Shown here in pieces: positions 21,231 through 33,998 of a stretch of 64,000 nucleotides of DNA. Position 1 is the stretch's first letter, and every line of letters starts with the position of its first letter. The notes under the pieces are model-generated. The model was given only the letters and a program-made list of their open reading frames with translations. It did not search any database and had not been told where the DNA came from. The stretch comes from Euleptes europaea (taxonomy: Eukaryota; Chordata; Lepidosauria; Squamata; Sphaerodactylidae), in NCBI RefSeq assembly GCF_029931775.1, contig NC_079312.1, forward strand, positions 9,183,821 to 9,247,820. The letters are read 5' to 3'. Made by a program: the position numbers and the translations under genes.

Positions 21231-22612
21231 TGGTCTTTTATACTTACATAAGAACATAGGAAGGAGCCTCGTGGTGCAGAGTGCTAAGCTTCAGCACTGC
21301 AGTCAAAGCTCTGCTCATGACCTGAGTTCAATCACAACAGAAGTCAGTTAAAGGGTCATAATTAATGAACAACGAGCTTTTATACATCTGGAAGGAAGGA
21401 GTGGATTTTTACAGAATACAGCAGCCCAGTGTTTGTGTTAGGTGTGTTAGGTGTTACCAAGTTGACTTATGGCAACCCTATGAATTAATGACCTCCAAAA
21501 CATCCTATCATTTATGAGTTTGCTCAGGTCTTGCAAACTGAAGGCCATGGCTGCTTTTACTGAATCAATGTTTAGTGGCATCCTGAAGCGCAGTTTGGGC
21601 AGAAGCTAAAAAAAAGACCAGGGAAGTCCTGGTTGTAAACCAAAACTTGCCCATGAAAGTCACTGGGCAATCTTTTATTGGTGTATTTATTTTATGCCAC
21701 ATTTCCACTTGATCAGGGTTCCCAATGCAGTGTACATTAAAACATTTGAACATTTAAAAACTTGAGTGAGTGGCTCTCTTTCTCTGCCTAACCTACCTAA
21801 CAAGGCTGTTTTGAGTAGAAAGTGGGATATGGGGCATGGTTTCTGCTCCCCTGAACTTCTTTGAGAAGGTAGTGTGGGATTAAAATCTGACACATTAAAA
21901 AAAGAGCACCCTAAGGAACTTTTCAAGTAGATAGGAAGCCACAAAAGGGATTTGGCTAAACAAGGCTCAAAAAGGTCAGTGACCCCTTAGGGTTACCAAG
22001 TCTAGGTTGGGAAATGCCTGGAGATTTGGGGGAGGGGTGAAGATTGGGGAGGGTGCAGTTTTGGGAGGGAAGTATAATGGCATACAGTCCACACTTCAAA
22101 ACAGTCATTTTCTATCAGGGAATTGATCTCAATTGCCTGGTCATAGGTTGTAGTTCCGGGAAATCTCCAGCTGCCACCTGGAGGCTGGCAACGCTACCAG
22201 TCAGTGATATTTTTTCCTTTTTAAAAAAGATATTTTATTAACATTTTCAGAAAAAAAATAGATGACAAACATCTACATCCACACAGTTTACCCTTACTTC
22301 TGGGGTCAATATCCCTTGGTGTAGTTAATCTATAATGGTTTTGCTTTGAATTAACAGTTATTGCTTTTATCTATGTTTATACTCTGAATTTATCTTAAAT
22401 CTTATTCCAAACATCTTATTGTGTTCTGTCTCTATTATATATCAGCTAAACTTTCCGATTAGCATATTCAAAAAAGCTCTCCCATTCCTTCTGTATATCT
22501 GCAGTCAATCTTCCATTTTTCAACATATTGATTAATCTGTCCATCCCCACCCATTCTTCCCTGTTTCAATCACTGGCACCTCAAAAGCCCTCCAGGTTCC
22601 AAGAGGTTAATA
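21231..22612. repeat. Intergenic repeats between copies B and C
   Basis: SINE-like head (about 21265-21345), a BovB-like 3' end in minus sense (21437-21566, missing from A and C), LINE-tail-like sequence, a TIR-type element (21990-22197, minus), then the AT-rich block up to the next promoter. No gene seen. Confidence 0.5.
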
Positions 22613-22798
22613 CCACAGAGTTGCTCCTGAAAGAGCGTCTGAGGACGCCTTCACCTCGGTCCCGCCCCTTCGCGACTTCCCATCCAACACTCTAATCGCA
22701 TTCCGACGAGAGAGTCGCAAAGGCTGGAGCGGCTGCTTCCTGCTCTGCTCTTCCCCCCCCCTTCCAGCGCCCATTGATTCTCCCCACTTCAAGATCTG
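22613..22798 (+). promoter_or_regulatory. Copy C: promoter and non-coding exon 1
   Basis: CpG-rich island with GC box (22661-22668), donor gatctg|gtgagt. Near-identical to the other promoters. Confidence 0.6.
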
Positions 22799-24110
22799 GT
22801 GAGTTTTATATGCATTTGGCTGATGGGGAGTCTTGCTGGGGGGTGCTGGGGGGTGCTGGGGGTGGGGGGTGCTGGGGGTGGGGGGGGCTGCAGTGGAAGG
22901 GGGGAGATGAAATGGGCGACAGCCTCAGTCCCCAAGGAGAGCCAGCTAAATGGGGTGGGAGGAGTGCCGGGTGGGGCTGTGGATAGGGAGGCTGAGGCGC
23001 TGGGAACCACAGGGGAGGGGGGTCTGCCCTAGGGTTGCCTGGCAACCTCCAGGTGACGGAGGTCAGTCCCTCTTGAAAAGATGGATGCTATGGAGCGTGG
23101 CCTCGATGGCCTTCTTCCTCCCCGTCCCAGGCTCCACTCCCCAAACCTCCAGGAAATTCCCAGCTTGCCATTGGCAACCCTAGCCCAGTCCTGCCTGTTG
23201 TGCCCCGTAGAGAGAATGCTTGTGACCAATGGGCATTCAGGGATTTGGATCCTTGGAGAGAACCCCAAGCTCCGCGGGTTGCTCTTGCCTACTGTCCCAA
23301 ACTACTAACCAAAGTACATACATAACACCTGGGCCCCCGACCCTTTGGCATCCCTAAGTCAAGACTTTCTTTCCTCTGCTGAGCCAGGAGATCACGCCGG
23401 CAGATTCCAGGTGTCCAAATTCAAGGCCGGTGTCATTTAAGTGCCCGGGCCCCTGACCCTGCTTCTCACTTGCCTTGAAAGCTCCTTGCTGTGGTTGCCA
23501 TAAGTCAATTTTTATTTTTATGTTATTCTACTCTGTTTATACTCCATCTTTCTCCTCAAGGGGTCTCCTCCCATCAATCCTCACAGCAACCCTGTGAGGT
23601 AGGTTAGGCCAAGAGCATGCGAACGGCTCAAGGCCATTCAGCAAGCTTTCGTGGCAGAGTGGGGATTTGAACCGAGGTCTCCTGGCTACTGAATTTATAC
23701 TCTTCTTTGAAAAACCACTGTAAGACTAACAGATTCCCCTTTAGAAGCCTCTTGGGCTTGCACCATCGGCCTTGACACTATTTTTTTTTAATCATATGTG
23801 ACTGGTGGGGCCCTTTTATTTCCCCTTGCTCCCAGGTTCCAGTTTAACACTGTAACCACTACACCACTCTGGCTCTCCACACCATGCTGGTTGTGACTTG
23901 ACAGCACTTATGTATGGATGGGGAGGGGCTGTAGCTCAGTGGCAGAGCATCTGCTTGGCATGCAGAAGGTCCCAGGTTCAGTCCCCGGCATTTCCAGTCA
24001 AAGGGACTAGGCAAGTAGGTGATGTGAGTAGACCTCTGCATCATTTTCTCTCCCACCCCCCAAGTTGTAGTTTCTCTGTGGGATTGAGTCTGTCCTTGCC
24101 TTTCCCACAG
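22799..24110. repeat. Copy C: intron 1 (shortest of the array)
   Basis: G-rich tract (22836-22890), TIR-type element (23031-23188), a partial LTR remnant (23222-23327, fossil), then a junction near 23450 where the CR1 fragment of copies B, D and F is absent, antisense SINE pieces, and a tRNA-Ala SINE (23925-24038) cut at a tctgc shared with the sequence that follows. Confidence 0.6.
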
Positions 24111-24696
24111 GGGCAGGACCTGGGAGCTCAGCTGAAAGCTCCTCATTGGCTGCAAGTCTGAACATTTAGGATAAAGCGCTTGGCAGGGATTCCATTAAAT
24201 GAGACTCTCTTTGCCTGCCGAACAAAATATGGCCAGAGAAAACGGTGATTATGGGGCCCTTTGGAGGGCTGCTCTGGAGGAAAGGATAAAGAAGGAAGAC
24301 TTGGCAGAGCCTGAAGCCTGCAGAGGCCATGAAGCCCCTTGGGTGGGGAGCAGTGGGGGATTCTGGGAAGGAACCCTGCCGAAGATCCAGGCTGAAGAAG
24401 CTCTCAGCACAGATCTACAGCACCAGCGATTCAGGCAGTTCTGCTACCAGGAGGCGGAAGGGCCCCGAGAGGTCTGCAGCCGACTCCACCGTCTTTTCTG
24501 CCAGTGGCTGAAGCCAGAAAGGTGCACCAAGAAGGAGATGCTGGACCTGGTGATCCTGGAGCAGTTCCTGGTGGTCCTGCCCCCAGAGATGCAGAGCTGG
24601 GTCCGGGAATGTGGGCCAGAGACCAGTTCCCAGGCGGTGGCCCTGGCAGAAGGCTTCCTTCTGAGCCAGGCAGAAAAGGAGAACCTGGAACAGCAG
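24111..24696 (+). CDS. Copy C: SCAN exon (exon 2)
   Basis: Same limits as in copy B. Differs by LHRLFCQ for [14 protein letters not shown] for FLAVLPP, and Lys for Asn in the AEKENLEQQ end. All SCAN helices present; phase 0 end. Confidence 0.9.
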
Positions 24697-27600
24697 GTAA
24701 GAGGGTTTAATCTACTGTAGCTAAGCAGAGTCGGTACTTGGAAGGGAAACCTCCAAGGAAGACTCTGCAGAGGAAGGCAATGCAAAACCACCTCTGATTA
24801 ATCTCTTGCCATGAAAATCCCACCAGGGGTCACCGTAAATTGGCTGCAACTTGACGGCACTTTACACACACAGTCCCAGCCTAACCCTGACCTGGATAGT
24901 CCAGGCTAGCCTGATCTCAGAAGATCTCAGAAGATAAGCATGGTCAGCCCTGGTTAATACTTGGATGGGAGACCATCAAGGAAGACTTGGATTACTATGC
25001 AGAAGCAGGCAATGGCAAACCACCTCTGAATGTCTCTTGCCTTGAAAACCCTGCAGGGTTGCTGTAAGTCAGCTGTGACTTGATGGCATTTTCTGCCACC
25101 AGTCCCATCCTGTCCTCAAAGTGACCCACAGGAGGAACTTCTTGTGCTATTTCTGTGCATCAGCCTATTTCTTTTCTTTTGCCTAATTGTGATCCTGACA
25201 GTTCTTTGAATCGCATGGTCTTTTCGCTGACTTGGTCGCTGGTTTTACACAGGTACAGGAGGAGCCTTTGGACACTGAAAAGAACCTGCCTTTGAGGGGG
25301 ATGGTAGTGGAGTATGACCAAGATGCCACCTCACTGGGTAAGGATTGACAGGGCCCATTTTAACTTCATTTCTCCTTTTAATAAACGCTTCTCCTGATAC
25401 ATCCCCCCCAAAGAGCAATTTGCTCAGCTGGTGAAAACTTACTGGTGATCCCTGGCCTAAAAAACATCTGGCTGTCCTCAACCAGGGCCCGGGCTTTATC
25501 AGGTCTGGCCCCAGCCTGGTGGAACAGCCCCTGAGGGACTTGAAGCAATTTCATAGGGCCTGTGAGACATATGGGTGAGGACAGTGACAGTTTCCGTCTT
25601 GCTGGTCTCCCTGTGTCCCCCCCCTCCTTCACTGCTGGAAATACTTTGCTATTTCTTATTGGTTTTTGTTTATCAGATATGGACTAAGGGCATCTTGGAT
25701 GTTTTAAATGTGTATAGTTTTAAATTGTATTTATAATTGTTATCTTTTTGTGTTGTTTTTAACTCGTTTATACAGTTTTAATGATGTGTGGCCGCAAGAC
25801 CCTTTGGGTGAGTGGCAACTGAAAAAAATCTGATAAATAAATAAAGGCAGCTTTCATAAAACAAAAAACCCTAGCCACAGATGGTGTTTTAATAGCATTG
25901 AATCCCAAAAGAGAGGATTGCCATTCTTCAGGCAGGTGTGGCCAAGAAAAAACAGGGGGGAATGTGAAGGTACTAAAAATGTCAGCTAGACACACTATAG
26001 TCAAATAGTACCTCCTAAAATAAAATATTACTACATTAATAGATGATAAACATACAATCTTTTTAAATAAGTTCAACATAAGTAGGTTATGACTCACCAT
26101 GAGGTATTCATCAAAAATGTTTCAACACAACTAATATATTGAAATATATATTGTAGATGAAACATACAATATCCACTTCTATACCAGTATATAAAGTAAT
26201 CTTGCAAGTATATATTCAGCAGGTGATTCAATTCATTGAATTCAAATTTTTGGTTCAATAGGTAGTGTTCACCAGGTAGTGTCCCAACAGGTCGTATTAG
26301 CAGGTCTAATGGTGTAAATTTAGAATTAACAAATGATGTACTCCTATTGTTTCATATTAATACTTATACTCGGGAACTTGTCTCAATACTACCTGTTGGA
26401 ACACTCCCTGTTGAACCAACAATTTGCTCCAGTAGGACTACATCATTTTGTTAATGCTATATTTACACCAGTAGACCTGCTAATACGACCTGTTGGAACC
26501 AACAATTTGAATTACATTGAACTGAATCATCTGTTGAATATAGACATGTAGGATTACTTTATATACTGTTATATAAGTGGATATTGTCTGTTACATCCAA
26601 AATGTATATTTTTGTATATTGTGTTGAAATATTTTTTTATGTATATCTCATGGTAAGTCATAACCTACTTATGTTGAACTTTTTAAAAAAGATTATGTGT
26701 TTATAATTATTAATGTTGTAATATTTTATTTTAGGAGGTACTATTTGACTATAATGTGTCTGTTCTCCAGGCAGGGCCTGGAGGTCTCTCAGAATTACGG
26801 CTGACCTCCAGACTACAGAGATGAGTTCACCTGGAGAAAATGGCTGCTTTGGAGGGTGGACTGTATGGTGTTATACCCTGCTGAGGTTCCTCCCTAGACT
26901 TCACCCACAAATATCCAAGAATTTCCCAACCCAGAATTGACAGCCTTCTGGATGAGTCAAAGATGTATGGCCCCAGAGCCTGGCCTAGCTGAGAGATTCT
27001 GCCCCAGGATGTTTTGAGGACCATGACGGCTTTGAAAGCTGCTGCTGCTGCTGATGGGAGCCAATATAAAAGAACTGTAATATACAACATAAAATGCAGT
27101 ACATAGATAAAGGCTGCAACATTTTCCCCAACCTTTCTTTCCCCAGCAGAGGATGGAATGCCACGAGCTATAAAGTCTGAATTTTTTCCTGTTCAGGGTG
27201 TGGAGGAAACAGCTTCCGGTCAGCCAGATCAGGTAGGAAAGGGATTGTGGGGGTGGTGGGAAGGGGGCAGCCTTGGTACCCTGGGCCCCCAAATACTTCT
27301 CTTTCCTTCTGTCAAATCTGCCCTCTGGGAAGGCTGTGACTGTCCTTTAGAAAAGATTCAGTCTTGCAGGGGAATATCCAGACACGTGAACGTAGCCATG
27401 ATTGTGGTTTGCTGTCAGAAGGAAAGAAGCACAACTTCATCTCTGAGGAGAATATATTTTCTCGCTGCCTGCAGGGTCCGGTGTCCTTTGAGGAGGTGGT
27501 GGTGTGCTTCACCGAGGAGGAGTGGGCACTGCTAGATCGAGGCCAAAGGGCCCTGTATGGGGAAGTGATGGAGGAGAATTATGAGACGGTGGCCTCTCTG

Positions 27601-30423
27601 GGTAAGGTTCCCTGCTTTTCCCCTCAATCATTCAAGCTAATCACGGTCCCACTCCAGTTTCTGAGACCAGGGAGAGATTGGAGGTGGGCAGAGGAAGAGA
27701 TGATGTGAGGTTGGGGAAAAAAGCTGACCCACAACTGCCTGTTTCGCATGGGATTCCCCTCCTCCCTGAAGAATTGGGTTTGCCATTTGCGGGGTGGTGG
27801 TGTTATAAAATCATAGAGTTGGAAGGGCCCATATAGGCCATCTAGTTCAACCCCCTGCCCAATGCAGGATCAGCCTAGAGCATCCCTCACAAGTGTTCAT
27901 CCAGCTGTTGCTTCAAGACTGCCATAGAGGGGGAGTTCACCACCTTCCTTGGCAGCCGATTCCATTGGCAGCTGATTCCACTCTCACTGTAAAAAAAAAA
28001 AGAAATTCCTAATATCCAGTTGGTACCTTTCCACCCATAATTTAAACCCATTATTGCGAGTCCTATCCTCTACTGCTAATAGAAACAGCTCCCTGCCCTC
28101 TTCTAAGTGACAGACTGAGAGAGAGCTATCATGTCCCCCCTCAACCTCCTCTTCTCCTGACTGAGAAAATTCCTTCTAACAGAAGGGGAAGCTATTTTTA
28201 CCAATTGTCCCCTCCCATAGAATACCTCTGGCTCCCCCCTAATCTGTTTCTGGGGGTCCCCTGTCCCCCAGGAACAACTACTTGGGGTCTGTTTGAGCTG
28301 CTGTGGTGGAAGGAAGATAAGAAAGTCCCATTCCGCTGATGAAAATCCCTTCTATCCACCAAGTCTTACTGCAGGATCCAAGCCTATTTTTGGTTTTGGG
28401 CAATATCTTAGCATATATATTAAAAAGGACCATTATATGCCAGAAAAGCTGATAACTGGGGCATAAGATATTAAGAAAAGCCATGTTGAATCAGACCAAG
28501 GCCCATCAAGTGCAGCAGTCTGTTCACACAGTGGCCAATCAGGTGCCTCTAGGAAACCCCCAAACAAGATGACTGCAGCAGCATTACCCTGCCTGTGTTC
28601 CACAGCACCTAATATATTAGTCATGCTCCTCCATTTCTGGAGAGAATACGTATGCATCATGCCTATTATCCAGTACTCCAGTTTGAAGAGATCCTTTTGG
28701 AGCTCTTCACAGTCTGGTTTTGTTTTAACCACCCTAAATAATTTGGTGTCATCTGCAAACCTGGCCACCTCGCTGTTCACCCCCAGCTCCAGGTCACTGA
28801 TGAACAGGTTGAAAAGCACCAGTCCCAACACATCCCTGAGGGACACCACTGCTCACATCCCTCCATTGGACAATTCCTGGATTTGTAGGTCCATTTCCAC
28901 CAGAGGGTCTTAACAGTGGGGTTTACAACTCCAGAATGGGAAATTTCTGAAGATGCTGAGGGTGGAGACTGGGGAGGGCAAGGTTTGGGGAGAGGTAGGC
29001 CGTGTGTGTGTGTGTGTATGTGTGTGTGTTAAGTGCCGTTAAGTCGCTTCTGACTCATGTCAACGCTATGAATGAAAGTCCTCCAAAATGTCCTATCTTT
29101 GACAGCCTTATTCAGATCTTGCAAATTGAAGGCTGTGGCTTCCTTTATTGAGTCAATCCATCTCTTGTTGGGTCTTCCTCTTTTCCTGCTGCCCTCAACT
29201 TTTCCTAGCATGACTGTCTTTTCCATAAGTAGGGTATAATACCCTGGAGTCCATCCTCCAAAGCAGCCATTTTCTCCATGGGAACTGATCTCTGTAGTTC
29301 AGTCGTAATTCCAGGACATCTCCAGGTTCCACCTAGGCACTGGCAACCTTATTTTTCAGGGTTTTTTTTTCCTCTCTCTTTTGTTCCATCAGGTTTGGGG
29401 TGGAGGAGTGAGAATGAGGGAGACCCATTCACAGGTGGCCAATCTGAAGAGGAGGAAGAGCAGAAAAGAGAAAACAATGAAAGGAGAAGGAACAATTTTT
29501 CTGCTTCTCAGGGTGGTGAGATCCATAAAGCCCTAATTCAAGAGCAAGTGGACCTAGGAAAGGGCCAGATTCAGTGTCCCGTGTGTGGAAAATGCTTCAA
29601 CATTCAATCCAAATTTAATAGGCACTGGACGGTTCACACCGGGGAAAAACCACTCACATGCTCAGAGTGTGGGAAGAGCTTCCGTCAGAAGGACAAACTG
29701 ACTACGCATCAGCGAATCCACACAGGAGAGAAACCGTACCTGTGCATGCAGTGTGGGAGGGGCTTCAGTTCCAACTCACACCTTACACGACATAAAAGGA
29801 TTCACACAGGGGAGAAACCATATAAATGCCCACAGTGTGGAAAGAACTTCAGCATTCGTTCACACCTTCGACGACATCAAAGAATCCACACCGGGGAGAA
29901 ACCATATGAATGCCCCGAGTGCGGCAGGGGCTTTGTGAATAATCCTGATCTTACAAGACACCAAAGGCTCCACACAGGAGAGAGACCTTTTAAATGTGCT
30001 GAGTGTGGGAAACGGTTCAATCAGAAGGATGAATTGACCATACATCAGAGAATCCACACAGGGGAAAAACCTTTCATTTGCTCAATGTGTGGAAAGCGGT
30101 TCCGTGGGAAGAGTTCACTTTCTAAACACCAGCAGATTCACACTGGGGAGAAGCCCTTCAAATGCTCCGAATGTGGAAAGAGCTTCCTTAATAACAGAGG
30201 CCTTATGAGGCATCAGAGAAGCCACACCGGGGAGAAGCCTTTTACGTGTTTGGAGTGCAATAAGAGCTTTTCTGAAAACTCAGCCTTAAAGAAACACTTG
30301 AGAATCCACAGTGGGGAGAGACTTTTTACGTGTTTGAAGTGTAGCAAGAGCTTTTGTGAAAACTCAGCCTTAAACAAACATTTGAGGATTCATATGGGGG
30401 AGAAGACATATCAGGGTTTGTGA
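24229..30423 (+). CDS. Copy C: SCAN-KRAB-C2H2 zinc-finger gene, five coding exons
   Basis: Coding parts 24229-24696, 25253-25337, 27147-27232, 27475-27601, 29393-30423; 1797 nt, 598 residues, same phases as copy B. SCAN, two SUMO-consensus sites, KRAB-A and ten fingers are all intact, with no cut-off finger exon in intron 5. Helix residues (-1,2,3,6) of the fingers: ISKR, QDKT, SSHR, ISHR, NPDR, QDEI, GSSK, NRGR, ESAK, ESAK. Expected to act as a nuclear DNA-binding repressor able to dimerise through SCAN. An in-frame upstream ATG lies at 24199. The cleanest gene of the array. Confidence 0.88.
24716..25102 (+). mobile_element. Two 5S-rRNA-derived SINEs (intron 2, copy C)
   Basis: First copy 5'-shortened (24716-24871), second fuller (about 24872-25102), as in copy B. 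Confidence 0.75.
25253..25337 (+). CDS. Copy C: linker exon 3
   Basis: 85 nt; [16 protein letters not shown] then [17 protein letters not shown] ends, phase 0 to 1. Confidence 0.8.
25430..25988. repeat. Copy C: LINE-tail-like repeat in intron 3
   Basis: Counterpart of 1-560; nothing else seen. Confidence 0.45.
25989..26760. mobile_element. Foldback MITE in intron 3, copy C
   Basis: Same insertion as 561-1334, with long inverted arms. Followed by the TIR-type element (about 26768-26946) and a shortened stretch before exon 4: roughly 120 bases found in the other copies are missing beside the CTG run near 27040. Confidence 0.75.
27147..27232 (+). CDS. Copy C: linker exon 4
   Basis: 86 nt, same residues as copy B; phase 1 to 0; contains IKSE. 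Confidence 0.8.
27475..27601 (+). CDS. Copy C: KRAB-A exon
   Basis: 127 nt, KRAB-A box identical to copy B ([26 protein letters not shown]). Donor ctgg|gtaagg. Confidence 0.9.
27602..29392. repeat. Copy C: intron 5 repeat block
   Basis: CR1 3' end in minus sense (27803-28185), unassigned block, interspersed repeat (about 28480-28670), CR1 RT fragment (28675-28930, minus), interrupted (TG)n (29002-29029), BovB end (29030-29233, minus; [19 protein letters not shown] readable), TIR-type element (about 29237-29358). Confidence 0.65.
29393..30423 (+). CDS. Copy C: terminal zinc-finger exon, ten C2H2 fingers
   Basis: 1031 nt, phase-1 entry at ttgttccatcag. The frame happens to stay open upstream into the intron to about 29278, but the conserved acceptor marks the exon start. 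Ten intact fingers. Copy-specific contact changes: Arg at position 6 of finger 3 and Gly at -1 of finger 7. The linker after finger 10 reads HMGEK. Confidence 0.92.
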
Positions 30424-31624
30424 TGTGGGAAGTGGTATATTTCATCACTAAGATGACCTAAAAAAAGGGAGCCACTGCAGACCAACACAGCTACCTACCT
30501 AAACTATTTAAAAAAACTGAGTCACAGGAGAATCCTGTAAATCTACCTTTTAAGGAGAATCAAACTGGCTTACAATCTCCTTCCCTTCCTCTCCCCACAA
30601 CAGACACCTTGTGAGGTAGGTGAGGCTGAGGGAGCTCTAAGAGAAATGTGACTAGCTTTCCTGAATCAAATCCTGATGGGGTCATACAGCTTTGTATCTT
30701 CATCGTCCTTGGTGACCCCCACCCACCCAAATTGGGCCACCTCATTCACCCCTGCCTCCAGATCCTCTCTCAGTTAAATAGCACCGCTCCCCATACAATT
30801 CCTGGGGGAAACCTCCAGCTCCATTCTTTCCATTTTGAAAGAACTGTTGGGGTTCCTCATCTCTTCCTGTTTCAGTTTCTCTGGTGCCCACTATTTCCTG
30901 ACCCCTCCACTACCTCTTCTCCCACTCTTGGGCTTCAAGACATAATTCTGGGTTAGTGAAGATTGTTGGCTGTCTTTGAAGTCCACTGTAAAACGAGCAT
31001 CTAGATATATGCAATGTGTTATTCAGGCATGCAATGTTACCCAGCCCAGTTCACAAATGAACTCCAGCATAATTATTTTGATCCTGGACCACAGGACAGT
31101 CAAAAACATATTCTGCTTAAGTTGGAGCTCACTACCAAACCAAGGGCTCTTCTTGCCTAGAGACAAGCAAATAATTTAACCTTTGTCACATGGTCTAATT
31201 TTGATCACATTTACGTCTTCAGGATATGGCCCGTGTTCCTCAGGTTGTTTTTCTGTGTCCTCGTCTCAGTATCGTCTCTGCATCGGTTCTGAATTTCTGA
31301 TCGTGTTTGGGGCTTTTGTGGGGCTCTGTGGCAAGGCATTTTATGTGTTCCAGCAACACTCAATAAACTCAGTCTACTATTTCCTACATTTTGGTTTCTA
31401 TTTAGGGTCCTTTAACACACATCAGTTCCATTTTCTTGTTCTCTTTCCCATAATAACCCTGATTGATTTTGTAATGCTTCTTCAGAACTACACTTACACA
31501 TCTTGTGGGTCTTCAAGTCTCTCTCTGCTCCCCTGACCCCAGGACAGTTTCACTTTCCCCAGAAATATTTAGGAAAATGCCAGTTTGAACTTGGAGTAAG
31601 GCCTGGTCTCAAAATAATTATCTT
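30424..31624 (+). other. Copy C: 3' untranslated region, first part
   Basis: Closest to copy A: shares cttcatcgtcc and lacks the short stretch before the ataattattttgatcc run. No gene recognised. Confidence 0.45.
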
Positions 31625-32131
31625 ATGGGATCTGGTAAATGTAGCGAGTGCGGGAAAAGCTTCACTCAGTTTAAGAACCTAATTTCACAACAAAGGATCC
31701 ATACAGGGAAGAAACCATACAACTGTGCAGAGTGTGGGAAGAGATTCAAACGGAAGGTACACCTGGACTCCCACCAAACCGTCCACACAGGGGAAAAGCC
31801 ATATAAATGTTCAGAGTGTGGGAAGTGCTTCATTCAGAAGTCACGTCTTACTTCCCTTCAAAGAATTCACAGAGGGGAGAAATTCCACAAATCCCTCGAG
31901 TGTGGAAAGGGCTTCACTCAGGTAGCAAACCTGATTTCACATCAAAGCATCCATGATGGAGAGAAATTGTACCAGTGCTCTGACTGCAGCCTGACTTTTT
32001 CTCAGGAGCGAAGGCTTAAAAATCATCGTAGAATCCACACTATGGTAGAGAATAGAAATACTTTGAGTGAGGAAGGCGTTTTAAACATAACGTGCAAGCC
32101 TAACTCTAACGTCATATCAAAGAGTACATAG
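31625..32131 (+). pseudogene. Copy C: second zinc-finger block, ligand losses
   Basis: 168 open codons, five finger units. Finger 1 lacks its first His (as in all copies), finger 3 has Leu for the first His (TSLQRIH) and finger 4 has Ser for the first Cys (HKSLEC). Three of five units therefore could not hold zinc properly, which fits loss of constraint. Confidence 0.7.
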
Positions 32132-32630
32132 GTGGAAGAAACCATACAACTGTTCATACTGCAGCAAATGCAGCAAAACCAGAGGCCCAAAACTACAGAC
32201 TCTATTCCAGGCATACAAAGAAAAGCCCAGCATGACAAGGCCCCTCTGTGTATGGTGGACAGAGGCTTGGTAGTAGACTCCGATTTTCCTGTACCTTTCT
32301 CCTCTAGCCTTTTTCTTCCTTGGAGTATTTTGTTATGTGGGGCAGATGCGTGTCAGGATTTGCAATTCCTGCTCTTTGTTGCCCTTTGGCATGAGCAAGC
32401 CTGTGGCCAAAATAATCCCATACTGGCCTGATCAAGGAGAATGCCATAAATCAGCTTCTGGTGCCCAGCTGGCTTTTATATCAGGCAGGGTGGGATAATT
32501 TAGTTCTCTCTTTGTATACTTTTAAGCTTGTGGTCATCTTTGGAAGCCTTCTGCTTTCTGCCTTTAATGATACATACAATCCTAATGTTCTTTTTAGAAT
32601 AAATGTTTTTGTAACTCTGATCAAAACAGT
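32132..32630 (+). terminator. Copy C: 3' end with AATAAA (32598-32603)
   Basis: Same polyadenylation signal and GT-rich stretch as in the other copies. Confidence 0.5.
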
Positions 32631-33810
32631 GTGGTCTTTTATACTTACATAAGAACATAGGAAGGAGCCTCGTGGTGCAGAGTGCTAAGCTGCAGTACTG
32701 CAGTCAAAGCTCTGCTCATGACCTGAGTTCAATCGCAACAGAAGTCAGTTAAAAGGTCATAATTAATGAACAAAACCAAAACTTGCCCATGAAAATCACT
32801 GGGCAATCTTTTATTGGTATATTTATTTTATGCCACATTTCCACTTGATCAGGGTTCCCAATGCAGTGTACATTAAAACATTTGAACATTTAAAAACTTG
32901 AGTGAGTGGCTCTCTTTCTCTCTCTCTCTTTCTCTCTCTCTGCGTATCCTACCTAACAAGGCTGTTTTGAGGAGAAAGTGGGATATGGGGCATGGTTTCT
33001 GCTCCCCTGAACTGCTTTGAGAAAGTAGTGTGGGATTAAAATCTGACACATTAAAAAAAGCACCCTAAGGAACCTTTCAAGTAGATAGGAAGCCACAAAA
33101 GGGATTTTGCTAAATAAGGCTCAAAAAAGGTCACTGACCCCATAGGGTTACCAAGTCTAGGTTGGGAAATGCCTGGAGATTTGGGGGAGGGGTGAAGATT
33201 GGGGAGGGTGCAGTTTTGGGAGGGAAGTATAATGGCATACAGTCCACACTTCAAAACAGTCATTTTCTATCAGGGAAGTGATCTCAATTGCCTGGACATA
33301 GGTTGTAGTTCTGGGAAATCTCCAGCTGCCACCTGGAGGCTGGCAACGCTACCAGTCAGTGATATTTTTTGTTTTTTAAAAAAGATATTAACATTTTTAG
33401 AGAAAAATAGATAACAAACATCTATGTATACTTCCATCCACACAGTTTACCCTTACTTCTGGGGTCAATAAATATCTTAAATGTTACTCTATTATTAAGA
33501 TGTTCCCTTGGTGTTCTTAATCAATTATGGTTCTGCTTTGAATTAACAATTATTGCTTTTATCTATATTTATCCTCTGAATTTATCTTAAATTTATATAT
33601 TATTCCAAACATCTTATTGTATTCTGTCTCTATTATATATCAGCTAAACTTTCCGATTAGCATATTCAAAAAAGCTCTCCCATTCCTTCTGTATATCTTT
33701 AATCAATCTTCCATTTTTCAACATATTGGTTAATCTGTCCATCCCCACCCATTCTTCCCTGCTTCAATCACTGGCACCTCAAAAGCCCTCCAGGTTCCAA
33801 GAGGTTAATA
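32631..33810. repeat. Intergenic repeats between copies C and D
   Basis: As between A and B: SINE-like head, no BovB piece, LINE-tail with CT microsatellite (about 32908-32942), TIR-type element (33145-33352, minus), AT-rich block. No gene seen. Confidence 0.45.
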
Positions 33811-33998
33811 CCACAGAGTTGCTCCTGAAAGAGCGTCTGAGGACGCCTTCACCCAGGTCCCGCCCCTTCGCGACTTCCCATCCAACACTCTAATCGCATT
33901 CCGACGAGAGAGTCGCAAAGGCTGGAGCGGCTGCTTCCTGCTCTGCTCTCCCCCCCCCCACTTCCAGCGCCCATTGATTTTCCCCACTTCAAGATCTG
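33811..33998 (+). promoter_or_regulatory. Copy D: promoter and non-coding exon 1
   Basis: CpG-rich island with GC box (33859-33866); donor gatctg|gtgagt. Nearly identical to copy E. Confidence 0.6.

Noticed and set aside
29278-29392. Longer 5' end of the copy C finger exon with an ATG at 29278.
   Set aside because: It runs through the TIR element and the conserved acceptor; the frame is open there only by chance, and the other copies are closed.
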